64,000 bases of DNA from Epiperipatus broadwayi. Its lineage: Eukaryota > Onychophora > Udeonychophora > Euonychophora > Peripatidae. The translations under genes and the position numbers were made by a program. The notes under the pieces were generated by a model that worked only from the letters and a program-made list of their open reading frames with translations, did not search any database and had not been told where the DNA came from. The stretch covers positions 2,871,236 through 2,935,235 of the forward strand of contig JAQFVV010000156.1 of assembly GCA_028023455.1 (NCBI GenBank). The letters are read 5' to 3'. Shown here one piece after another: positions 1 to 10,735 of the stretch. The first letter of the stretch is position 1. Each line of letters opens with the position of its first letter.

Positions 1-1163
1 CTCGCTAATTACATTCCTGTTGCTTTTATTTTAATCATTTTTAAAGTTAATTTTAAAAGCGGAGATTTAATTTTGTGTTATTATTTTAGTTACAATAATC
101 CCTGGTTGGAATTCTTAAATTGGATTGAGCAGGAAATTAATATTTACCCTGCCTGAGGCATAGAATTTGACAAGGAAAGTTTTTTTGCGGGAAATGTAGC
201 AAGGTAACTATAGCCCACCAAGAAGGAAGGTGGTTGCTATTATAGTAGACTAACAAGCTGTTTAAAAGCGCTTGGTTCAGCTTCTGATTTCTAAAAGGCA
301 TTCTAATTAATCTGTGGAACTTCGTACCATTAGCAGATTGGACATTTAATTTCTTCAAAAGCAAAATTTACAGTTATTATTAAAACAATTTTGCTTCCTC
401 CAATGTCAAAATATGCTGCTATACTTATTGGAATCAACAATATGTTTTGGTGACTTAAATCAAAAGACAGACCCGCGCCTGCCAGCTCTCCTTCAGTCAT
501 GCTATGAACATCTAAAATTAAACACTGCCTCTACCTTGCTACTGTCAAAGGACCTGAAAATGAACTAAAATAAACGTGTGCACATTACTAGAACTCTGCC
601 TTACTGTAAGGTAAACTTTTTCTTATTCCAGCCAGGGTAAATAAATTGCGTTTAATTAAATCTCTGCTCAATCTAATGATAAGTATGTTATAAAGTTGTA
701 ATAATTATTTTAATTATTATCTATATTTACTTTTTCTAGTATTTAAAGTGTGTCTTGGAATCTTAGTTTTAAGATTCCAAGTTTGTTTTCAATTTTCGTT
801 TATCAGGGGGTGCATTAGGAGATTGTATTTTATATGTTTAATATATGCCTAATTATTTCATTAACTATTGCAAAATGCTTTGGCAGTTTTCGTAATCTTT
901 ATTTACTCACCTGCCCTTAGTTGTAAAATAATGAATTTTTAAACACGTTTAGTTTGCACTTTTTGTGCAAACAACAAAATCTTTTTGCTGGCCATTTATC
1001 AGCTTCTTTGCTCTAGTTTTCTGAAAGCGATTTCTTTCTAGATTACGTAATATCGTAATCAAATATCTTTTTGCTATCTTGTATGTGAAATCAACCACGT
1101 TTACTTTGAAAGTAGTATTACGCGCAGCAGTCCTGCGGCGGTAAATTGACAGTAGTTAGAATG
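1..1163. other. AT-rich DNA without recognisable gene
   Basis: No coding or RNA gene is recognised. A weak inverted similarity links about 119-155 (TTGAGCAGGAAATTAAT, then TTTACCCTGCCTG) with about 630-681 on the opposite strand, which could be the ends of a small element of about 560 bp. I found no target duplication, so this is left as unassigned sequence. Confidence 0.4.
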
Positions 1164-1394
1164 TTACTGATTGATTGTCCGCGCTGGTTTCGTTGATTTC
1201 GTACAAGACCATAACTGTTTTAATATCTCTGAATCAGGAAGCCCGAGTTGCTGTTTCTTTTGTAATTTTATAGATTGCCAGCGATAAGATATCTTATCCA
1301 TTTCTTTTATTTTTAGGTTAGAGAGTTTTGCTGCCAAAGCATTTAATGTTTTCGTGTTTGCCGTACTCATGTGCACTCTCTGATAAATATGCAT
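1164..1394 (-). CDS. possible first coding exon of an unrecognised gene
   Basis: I do not recognise this protein. The minus strand is open for 76 codons, from ATG at 1394 (or a second ATG at 1370, giving MSTANTKTLNALAAKL) to a stop at 1164. The peptide is rich in Lys, Leu and Gln and looks helical (SYRWQSIKLQKKQQLGLPDS). Two things set it apart from the chance ORFs around it. It lies in a local GC- and CpG-richer patch (1110-1215) within very AT-rich DNA, and near its end the minus strand reads ATCA|GTAACA, which could be a splice donor. If so, later exons lie to the left, partly outside the window. It could equally be a chance ORF. Confidence 0.22.
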   Translation of the reverse strand: MHIYQRVHMSTANTKTLNALAAKLSNLKIKEMDKISYRWQSIKLQKKQQLGLPDSEILKQLWSCTKSTKPARTINQ

Positions 1395-2816
1395 ATTCTA
1401 ACTTAAGTCACTTTTGTATTCGTGGCTAGATTTCTTTTTCCTATTGTACAACTTGTAATAAAATATTCAAATGGTTTAAATTTATTTGGCTGACGTGTCT
1501 TGGTTATTTTTATTTCTCAATTGTCTAAACAATCCATAAGATCTCTTGTTTCTCCCTGAGTTTAGGTCGGTGCATAATGGTTCGCATACCCTGTCCACCC
1601 TTAAAATAAATGTCTAGTTCTGATTTTCAGACTAATGGCGCCCTTGTGGTTAGTATATGCGAATCTGGAAAGATTTCATCCATTACAGTATATTATATTT
1701 TAATTTCAAATAAATACATTAATGGAAGTAGAGTGATATTAATCTTTAATCAAGATTTAAAGTTATAACTGTGCTAGGGATTATCTTTAGTTTTAATAAA
1801 TGAATAATAATAATCATTTATTTATCTGAAATGTCAAAGTTATGAGTGCAGAAAGATTGATACTTGTAAATCATAGTCTAAAAATTTAGTATTGATAAAT
1901 ATTGAACAAATGAAGAAGTCATGTATGAGAGATTGTAGCCTGGACTGATTGAAGAGTGCTGTTTTTGTTTTCAGAATGGGGTGCTCATATTGAGGGGTTA
2001 TTTCTCTTTTTTAGACGCTTTTATTCATATTTCAAGAATGTATAAGTGGAATAGAAATTTTAAGTATATTTAAAAAATATGTCTATATTTATTTTTATAG
2101 CTCCAACAGAATATATTATTGCAACTACAAAATTAATTAATGGTTCTACATTTATTGAATCACTAATGGAGAAATTTCCAAAGCTAGAAATACTAAATTA
2201 ATCAAGTTCCCAGAGAATGCGGAAAATCATGTTCCTTGATTTAAAAGCTTGTAAAAACAAAGTGAACTAATATCTTTTTTTTTTACAATTAATTGTAAAT
2301 ATCTTCTTTTATAGAAAAAATATTATAAAATGTATTTTATATTTTTTATGAAATATATTGGAAATTTCAGTATTCATATATGAGCTAGTTTAATGTCCCT
2401 TTGTAAATATATAATAAAGTATAGAACTGTTTTTTTTTTTTGACTCGCTTATTTATATATGTCTTCACACATACTCATATATATATATAACCCAGGGGTG
2501 ATCAAACCATGGTTTTTTTGTGCTACTCTCAAAAATATATTAATTGTGCTCCATAAAGAATTTCAACTTTTATAATTATTTACCAGTTATAACAGATTGC
2601 TCATAAGTAGTATTTGTTCACATTTTGTTGCGCTCTTAAACATCTGCAGTTTATCATTTATGGATCTTACATTAAGTAAGTTGGGTTATTCTTAGGATAT
2701 ATATAAAAATGTTAAAAACCAACAAATATTCTATTTAAATAAATAGTGCATAGAATTTTTCTATATTTATTTTTAAATAAGTCAATTATTTTATATAGCG
2801 CGATGTTTTTATAAAC
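1395..2816. other. AT-rich DNA without recognisable gene
   Basis: Nothing codable is recognised. A hAT-terminus-like string (CAGGGGTGATCAAACCATGG) begins near 2493, but no matching opposite end was found. Short TA microsatellites lie near 2470. Confidence 0.4.
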
Positions 2817-3049
2817 TATATAATATTTAAACAGCATTAAACTGTTGCACATGCGCTTTAGATTTTAAATATAAAATGAATGAATACTAACACTTCAACA
2901 ACCACATGATAAAGTCTTTGGAAAATATAGGCATTCTATCTTTTCCAAAGACTTTATCATGTGGTGGTTGATGTGTTAGTATTCATTCATTTTATATTTA
3001 AAATCTAAAGCGCATGTGCAACAGTTTAATGCTGTTTAAATATTATATA
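2817..3049. repeat. near-perfect palindrome, 109-bp arms
   Basis: Arms 2817-2925 and 2941-3049 are reverse complements with only a few mismatches and are separated by a 15-bp loop. The arms share TTTAAACAGC, GCGCTTTAGATTTTAAAT and CCAAAGACTTTATCATGTGG. It could be a foldback MITE or a palindromic duplication. No coding capacity is seen and no convincing target duplication was found. The single-stranded form would make a stem of about 109 bp. Confidence 0.92.
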
Positions 3050-6000
3050 TTTGTTTTTAAAAATTTCAGGAAACAATATTTTAAAATATAGAATATGTAA
3101 AATACGCTAAAATGCACAAACACACAAAGCTGAAGAGGAAGAAATATTAATACAGATAGATACAAACTAAATATATGTATTTACGAATGTGGCTAAGCGC
3201 TTTCAGCAGTGAAAATTTATGAAAATGAGATAGTCACATATTTCATTTCTTGGATATTTTGTAACAAGAGTCTTTTTTGTTTATTGTGCAAATTATTAAA
3301 AAACGAATTTGATATTCTTTATCTTTGAAATTTGTTTTTTTTTATTATAAAGATACTAATTTAAAGATTATAAATAGATGCTTAATAACAATTTTAATAT
3401 CAGATTAATAGGCTACTGATATTTTTGTAATAACATTGTACATATTTCTTTAAATAAACCCTTTTTTTTTTATTTTAAAATATACATATTGTAATGGGCA
3501 CACATGCTGTTACATTATTTTTAAAAAAAGAATAGTTAAAGTATAAATGTTCACAAATAAAAGTTATTAAATAAAAATTAAAAAATAAAAGTTTTCAAAA
3601 ACGTATATATATAAATCGCACAGATGGGAAATTATAAAAGAAAACTTTATTAAAAAAAAAAAGGTATTTTAAAACTAAATTTTAAGCAAAAACTTAAAGA
3701 TAAAAATATATATCTTTAAGAATGTACAATAATTAAATTACTGTCTATTGTGTTAAAACTCAAGATGGAAATGATTGTTGGTTTTAATTAATCTAAAATA
3801 AACAAGCCCTTGGGGCAAATTTATAATTAAATGTCAGATAAGAGATATAAAAATTTTGCATTACCAGATTGTAGAAGGGCAACCAAGGCTCGGACCCTGA
3901 TGAAAACCAGAACAGGAAACCATGCTCAGTGAATCTGAAGAAGGAATATAAAAAGAGAAAATTCAAATTAAGAACAATTCCAGCTTGATTTTTGACGAGG
4001 GTGAAAATACGCACTTTTCACCCTCTTACTTATTTCAATTGAAGTGACTTGAATTATGAATGGCACTATTGTAGACCTGAATCATATGGGTTCTACAATA
4101 AAAAAAGTTCCAGGATTGAACCAGCTAAGACAGCCTCCGGATCCATAACTACGGTATGAACTTCAGACCGGTCTTCCATGAAAGTATGACTAATAAAGAC
4201 TTCGGGGAAATTGGCACAAGGAACCAGGAGCTCTACTGTAAAGTATGAACTATAAAATTTTAAAAAGTAATTAAGAACTTTCGTCAATATTTAACAAGCT
4301 TTTAATAACCAGATAAACATAACTTTTAAAATGAACTTTTATCTGACTTATTAAGATTTCAAAATCAGTTATTAATGTTTAATTTTATATATTTGAGTTT
4401 GCTAATTTAATTAAATCATTTCCATTTTTTTATTAACCCTTGCCTGGAACTGGATGCAAATTTGCGGATGAAGTGCCACCTCTGGCATTAGTACTTAACA
4501 CAATATTGCGTTTTGAAATTTCCTTTGACAACAGTCAGCAGTTTTGTCCGAAAAATTCCGTTTTTTCGTTTCTAGTACATGCGTATACTAATCAGGTATT
4601 AGTTTGTAAAGTTTCACATAGATGGCAGTTACAATTAATGATTTATTCATTATTCCGTGGATGATAATCTGTAAATCCCATATTCACTCTTACCTATCTA
4701 TATACAGAAAAGACGTTATACTTTGATATCTGCAAAATAATTTTTTTTAATAATTTGCATTATTCTTTCAATTTGTAAGTTATAATAATTATTTATGATT
4801 TATTTTTCTTTTTAAAAAATATTTCTATGAAAATAAGCTCTTTGATTTTCTATTCAGATATTTAGAATCTGTGATAATTCTTCAACTTTCATATTCTTGC
4901 ACGCATTTTTTGATATTTATTCTCGCAAGTAATATTTTGAAATCAAGTAAATATTACTAACTAAATATTATGTCTATTTCAAAAAATTATAATTATATTT
5001 TCTGCAATAAACAATAAGATTGTTTTTGTAGATTTTGAAAATATGAAGCATCGTTTTTATCAATTAAAAATTTTCAACATCACGTGATGTTTTCTTATCT
5101 ATAAATGTTTGAATATCTATTATATTTTTTTACAAAATATTTTAGGTTTTAGAAAGTATGTGAATCAAAACTTGATTTATATATATTTTTATAATAATCT
5201 TTTTCAATATATAAAAAATAAACAGGATTTCTTTTTCATATATTTTGAGTAACGTGATAGCATATGTATATATATCTTCATTTTTCACTCCTCATTATAT
5301 ACATCGGGTTTTTTGGTATAAAAATATATAAATATGTGTTATTTTTTTCATATAAAATATAATTTACATCCAAAACTTTTGATTTATATATATTTATTAT
5401 AATGTTTTCAATAAATAAAATTAGCATTTCCTTTTCATATATTTTGAGTTATGTGATAGCATATATCTGTAATTATAAAAATGTACAGTTTAGGCCCCTT
5501 TTTTGAAAAAAAAAAACTATGAAAAGGTTAATATTTATTGACAATTATTTAAATGTATTAAATTTAAGTTGGATGTAGATAGCTACATAGATTCATTAAC
5601 ATTTAGTTATTTCTTTTTGACTTTCATATGATTAAAATACATATATCGGTAAATATGACACCTCATGCTGAGTATCCAAACGATGTGGCACCTTATGACG
5701 AGTGCCATTGAGTTTATTGTAAATTTCCCTCTGCAATTCTATCAATAACTTTATATTTCAATTGTTTGTTTATTTTAAAGGGCTTTATTTCAGGCTATTT
5801 GTCTCATGGTTGAGTTAATGCTAGTAGAGAGATATATGGGTGTTTATATTAATGCAATGTGAAGCATGTTAGTATACAGGGCAAAGTCCAACTGAATGCA
5901 TGATCCAAAGGCATAGTCATTGCGTTGCAATGTATGCAGATGATCTGCGGCATTGACTTCCTTAGCTCTATGGATAGGGACTAAAGTTGGCAGATAGACC

Positions 6001-6597
6001 GCTCTCCCCCATATGTAGCATTTCTCTATTTTATATACATGATTCCTTCGCCAAACAGATGCACATTTCTGTACTGGATGAAGATCATGTCCTCCAAATA
6101 ATATTACACTATCAGATGCACATTCCTGTCAGCATGGTTTTATGCTAGCATCCTCATATTGCATTGGTTGCATCGTATATCAGGAAGCAGGCATTGGCTT
6201 GGCTACGAACTTTTAGTCTGAGATTGAATGATTGTTTTGAAAAAGTTTAACTGAGAAATCTATATAGCCTATCTATACCCAATATTCTAAAATAAAAATA
6301 TATAAATATCCATCTGTGCAGAATTACTCCAAATAATTTAAAGTTAAAATTAATATTAAAATCAAGATAAATTTATTCCTCAATTTTCAATAGTTATATA
6401 TGTGTGTTAAATGTTTTTTGTATGTGTTATTACTGGCAGTGGCTTCTTTTATTTTTTTAATATTAAAAATTTATTTTTGATTTCAAATCTTTCTTGAATG
6501 AAGTGTTCAAGAAATACTTATTATAAATCTGCATCTCCTTAAGTTAGTGGCAAGGGATAACAGTCAAATATAAAATAAAATTGGATCTTAACAGTAA
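3050..6597. other. AT-rich DNA; one short direct repeat
   Basis: No gene is recognised. A direct repeat of roughly 90 bp occurs at about 5175-5275 and 5380-5470, both carrying CTTTTTCATATATTTTGAGT-like sequence followed by a GTGATAGCATAT motif. The stretch 5640-6240 is less AT-rich than its surroundings and contains a short internal repeat (GACACCTCATGCTGAGT and GGCACCTTATGACGAGT), but no reading frame I can assign. Confidence 0.5.
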
Positions 6598-6810
6598 GTA
6601 TCTGCCTACTATATAAAATTGCAGGTTCGAATGGCCTGGTGGTGCCCTTGTACGGCAGATATGGTAAGATTGATTTCCCCCGAATGTTATAATTGGTGCC
6701 CAATGTGGGGCACCATTTATAATGGGATAGATCAGTCTTACCATATCTGCTGTACAAGGTTGTCACCAGGCCATTTGAACCTGGAAAATTTATATATAAT
6801 AGGCAGATAC
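6598..6810. repeat. palindromic element, about 105-bp arms
   Basis: The two halves are imperfect reverse complements around a centre near 6704. The outer ends are GTATCTGCCTA and TAGGCAGATAC. Inside, both halves carry GGCCTGGTG(G/A) and GCAGATATGGTAAGA, and the innermost stem is GGTGCCC/GGGCACC. It is probably a foldback MITE. Three short ORFs fall here, but they are by-products of the symmetry. Confidence 0.85.
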
Positions 6811-7220
6811 ATTATATAACTCTTTAATTTTAGTTTTTAATAAATTTATTTTTATTTACAAATTTGTTTTTATTTTAATTTTAAAATAATGTAACGGCAT
6901 ATGATACCGTTACAATATATTAAATTATAAACATTTGTGTTATACCTGTAAAAAAAAAAATTAATTTAAAAATATAAAAAATTAAATGACATTTACCAAG
7001 ATTTATATATATTATAAATAAAATAAAAAATCATAGTATTAAAATACTAATAAAAACAAATACTAAAATTCTCTCACAGCTATGGTTTCATCTATTAACA
7101 AATAGATCTCAAGTGGCATTTAATTAGAGACAAACAATATATACTGTATATATAAAACAAATAGCCTTCCTGTAATTCACTTCTAATATCACCCAGCCTC
7201 AGATTCAAAAGGATTTACTA
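6811..7220. other. AT-rich DNA without recognisable gene
   Basis: Low-complexity A/T-rich sequence. Nothing is recognised up to the Penelope-like remnant. Confidence 0.5.
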
Positions 7221-7604
7221 TCAGTTTCTTTGATTCTTGGTTTTTTCATAAAAGATAATCTCAGCATTGTCAAATAATATTTTAGGATCTTTATTCAGTT
7301 TATGAATATACAAAGCTGAGTTATGATATCTATTTATAACACTATTATGAATCTTAACTCTGTCATTAAAACTTAGTTTACTTTAACTTATATAAATTGT
7401 ACACCTGCAAGGAATCTTATAAACTATCCCAGAAATAGATTTACTATCAATTGACTATTTCAAACTATTTAATAGTAAATTTAAATCAAGGCCTTCTAAA
7501 TAACTTAAAATTCTACCATTATTAAATAGTGCAAAACAATCTATAATAAATCTAGTCCTAGTAGAGTTTATAAGATTCCTTACAGTTATAAAATTTACAT
7601 ACAT
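7221..7604 (-). pseudogene. Penelope-like element GIY-YIG endonuclease remnant
   Basis: Read on the minus strand in one frame from an ATG near 7604 to a TGA at 7221, this gives a C-terminal Penelope-like polyprotein fragment with two internal stops. The recognisable core is SISGIVYKIPCRCTIYIS, matching the usual start of the PLE endonuclease domain (VYKIPC.CG..YIG). It is followed by ALYIHKLNKDPKILFDNAEI, matching the H.L..GH.ILFD.AEI segment. Penelope-like elements couple a reverse transcriptase to a GIY-YIG nuclease that nicks the target. Here the reverse transcriptase was not found and the fragment is dead. The family call comes from motif recall, not from a search. Confidence 0.62.
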
Positions 7605-8019
7605 CAAAGTAAATTAAGTCTTAATGAAAGTTAAAGCTCAACTTTTTATATTTGTGGACTGAATACATGTTCTAAAATATTTGACAATGCAGAAGTTGTC
7701 ATTTAAGAAAAAAACATAAAAAGCATTAAAGAAACTGATAAATCTTTTTGAGGCCACCAATTTCATAAAAACATCCTTTGATATTAACTCTTAAGCGGGC
7801 AAAGCAACCATATTGAATATTTACAAAATTATGTTAAGCTACAAATTTTATCATAACTGAAGTTTGTATTACTCAAAAATGACAATATATATTGTTTGAA
7901 ACAAAACAGCAAAATATAATTACGTTGAAAAAAATATAAGAAAAGCCTAAGACCACCCTCAGCTTAACCCGTGTAAGCAGGTTATGAGAGAATTGGGATG
8001 GTTTTTCAGAGAATACTTC
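7605..8019. other. AT-rich DNA without recognisable gene
   Basis: This may contain more decayed Penelope-like sequence, since it continues upstream of the GIY-YIG fragment on the minus strand, but no motif is readable. Confidence 0.4.
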
Positions 8020-8475
8020 AACAGACTATAAGGGATGGGTGAGACAACTGCCATGAATTATAAATTATATGAATTGGATGAACAGTGAATCGACTGGCTT
8101 CCTCCAATTCAGCTCCATTTTGGTCAACCTGTGCCAATATTATACAAGATTGGATTATCAGTTCCAGAGCAAATTGACCTGGAGAAGCCGGAAAAGAGCA
8201 CAAGAACAGCTGGCGCATTATGCAGAGGTAAGGACAAAGACAAGGCATAAGAACAACTAGGTTTAGAGTAGGGGATCAAGTATGGGCCAGAAGTAACCCA
8301 GTCAGTCATGCAGACACATTTTCAAGAAATTTTAAAATATATATGAAGGTCCATATCGCATAGGAAAAGAGAATAAGCCAAATGCTTTTACATTGGCAAA
8401 TGATAAAGGGGAAAGAGGCATATATAATACAAGGGCCTTAAAACTATATAATCTAAGACTGAATCAAGATGGGGG
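8020..8475 (+). pseudogene. gypsy-type integrase C-terminal remnant
   Basis: The plus strand carries the end of a Ty3/gypsy pol gene broken by frameshifts and stops. The clearest parts are FRVGDQVWARSNPVSHADTF at about 8260-8320 and, after a frame change, YEGPYRIGKENKPNAFTLAN followed by RGIYNTRALKLY up to about 8460. These are typical of the DNA-binding C-terminal region of gypsy integrases. The upstream part (8020-8250) is alignable only by changing frame. A purine tract ending in a run of G (8468-8480) follows directly and could be the polypurine tract of the element. No reverse transcriptase or RNase H was found upstream. Confidence 0.6.
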
Positions 8476-8480
8476 GGGGG

Positions 8481-9450
8481 TAAATAGCAAAGAAGTATAC
8501 TGTGAACATTAAATAGAATAAACTAGCTGAAACACCTGGTTTATTCTCATCATTAATTGGGGATATTGCAACCGTGCAAAGTGTGTTGGCAGTTGAATTT
8601 GAAGATTTTGCTGAAATGAATATAAAGGAAAATAAAATAATATGTTTGATATAGATACAAATTAATGTATAGAATAAATATTTTATTGGATTATAACTTA
8701 GAAAAATTCTTTTCCTTGAGTCACTGTAATTACAAAAAAATTTTTTGAGAACAAAAATCTAAAGAAAGATAAAAGTTTGAAGAAAAAATGTGGATAGCAT
8801 TCAATATACACGTGTAATGAGTTTTCGGAGGCTATAAAAGGAATGGACATAGATAAAAAAGTGTCTTCTTTGTATTTTTCATAAGATGTTAAACTACACC
8901 TTGATAGCCACTGATATTCAGATGAGTGGCTAGAATGCCCATACATCGCCGATCGTTCCGTTCCTTTGAACATATAATGATTTAGAACATGAAGTTGCAA
9001 CCCGCCTAAAATAGAAGCCTCGCGTCAAAGCTGGAATCTAAAATACAGATCACAAAGAAAACCTGACGATTATATGTATTACCAAAGAACAATTCTACTA
9101 AAAAAAAACAAATACAGATCATGAAGAAAACCTGAGGATTATATGTATTACCAAAGGATGATTCTACTAAACAATTTTATTGGTAAGAAATTAGATTTTT
9201 GAAATAACTTTATAGAATACTCACATAAACCAGGAGAAAGGAAAGCATAGTTTAGTGGCCATAATGAACTATTTATATGGTTAATGAATTCAAGAAATAA
9301 TTTTGCTGTATTTTTTTGTTGTTTTGCTTTTATTGAATATGCTCATAAATAAATAAAAGAGAATTACAATGTGTTGTTTATTTAAGCTTCATAACAATAT
9401 TCTTTCAGCGATCTTTGTAAAATTCAACTACTGACGCTAACACAATTTTA
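8481..9450 (+). mobile_element. possible 3' LTR of the gypsy remnant
   Basis: This lies directly after a polypurine-like tract that ends the pol remnant. It holds a TATA-like box (GGCTATAAAAGGAATGG at about 8830), a poly(A)-signal-like run (AAATAAATAAAAG near 9350) and an end resembling LTR U5 sequence (CTACTGACGCTAACACA near 9430). No second LTR was found, so the call rests on order and motifs only. A tandem duplication lies inside it. Confidence 0.3.
9040..9182. repeat. tandem duplication, about 72 bp x 2
   Basis: Two head-to-tail copies share AAATACAGATCA, AAGAAAACCTGA and GATTATATGTATTACCAAAG, then ATTCTACTAAA. They differ at a handful of positions. It is possibly an LTR-internal duplication. 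Confidence 0.85.
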
Positions 9451-10639
9451 TTATATTTTTAGATTTATTATTTGTGAGGTCACTATATAATATACTTGCA
9501 TTAGTTTATAATAAGATTATAGGGATAAGTTAATATATGGGTGATTTTTTTCATTCACATTATAGAGCTTTGGTAGGACATGGCAAAAGGAGGGAGGAAA
9601 AACTTACCTTCATTGTCGATTTAATAGGGATATCTAAATAGAATCCTGGTATTAATAAAAACAAATTTAAACTATTTTAAAAGTGACAATATAGGAAAGT
9701 TAGTTCTAATTAGGACCGTATTACCTGGAAATATAGCTTATGCTAAAACTTAAAATGGTTACAATAATCTAGATTATGTGTGGTCATGGGAGGTAATGAA
9801 TATATCTTTAGCAGATATGTATATAGACCTAATCTTACAGCATTCATGTCTAATAAATGCATTAGATGTATATAAAATGGTACAATACCTATAATTATTT
9901 TTATACAATCCCGTAATAAGATCCACTAAAACTCCATTCCCAAATTTACTAAACTTGCCCATAATCTTTTTATTTACTTACCATATGCCTTCTCTATATC
10001 TGTCTACCCATATTCCTACTCATAAAAACAGTTCACCATTTTACTGCCATCTAGTGTAAATTTGAGTAATCAGTGATAACCAGATGAATATCTAATCCTA
10101 TCCTTAGTATTTAAATCTCCAGTCTTAGATTTCCAGCATTTTTCCTTTATCAGTGAGGTCTGGGATTCAAAGTTGGAAACATTGCATATATGCATCTAAC
10201 AACCACTTTTAACATTATTTTACCTGTCAAACTAAAGACTTGAAATTCAAATCAGTCTAAGATTTTGAATCCATTTCAGTAATTGTACATAGGCACCTTA
10301 TTTCATGATTAGAAGTATCTTTCTACAATACAAGGCAAAAATGGTTCTCCATTTTATTGCTAACTAATGTTAGCTAGAATAATCACTATTTACCAGATGC
10401 GTATAAAAGTTATGTTGAAAAATATAAGTATCAAGATTATGCTAATATCATTTTATAGATAAAAACAGTCTTTAAACAACAGCTTTTCATAGAGATATAG
10501 TGAAAAAGGCATTATCGGATTTTCTAATTGCTAGTTGCTATGAATTTGAAAGGATTTCTTGTTTTATTATTTAGCTTACTTAAAATAACAAAATACTCAT
10601 TTACGAATTAATATTTAATTATTGTTTATGGAGTGGTTA
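9451..10639. other. AT-rich DNA without recognisable gene
   Basis: Nothing is recognised on either strand. Confidence 0.45.
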
Positions 10640-10735
10640 AAAAATTTGACTGGAATCTAAATTTTTTTCTCTCCCAGATTCAAACTCTGGTCATGAAAAT
10701 GGCAAACAGTTGTGCTCCCACTGCATCACAAGGCC
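10640..10735 (-). repeat. tRNA-derived SINE-like sequence
   Basis: On the minus strand TGATGCAGTGG (10728-10718) matches a Pol III box A at all but one constrained position, and GTTTGAATC (10685-10677) matches box B at 8 of 9. The start-to-start spacing is 43 bp, as in a tRNA gene. A T-arm-like CCAGAGTTTGAATCTGG hairpin surrounds box B. The flanks do not form a convincing acceptor stem, so it is a tRNA-derived SINE head or decayed tRNA pseudogene rather than a functional tRNA. Confidence 0.5.

Noticed and set aside
2493-2512. hAT-terminus-like string CAGGGGTGATCAAACCATGG
   Set aside because: No reverse-complement partner and no 8-bp target duplication were found within several kilobases.
8698-9000. 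100-codon minus-strand ORF
   Set aside because: It lies across a presumed LTR and shows no motif; it is probably a chance frame.
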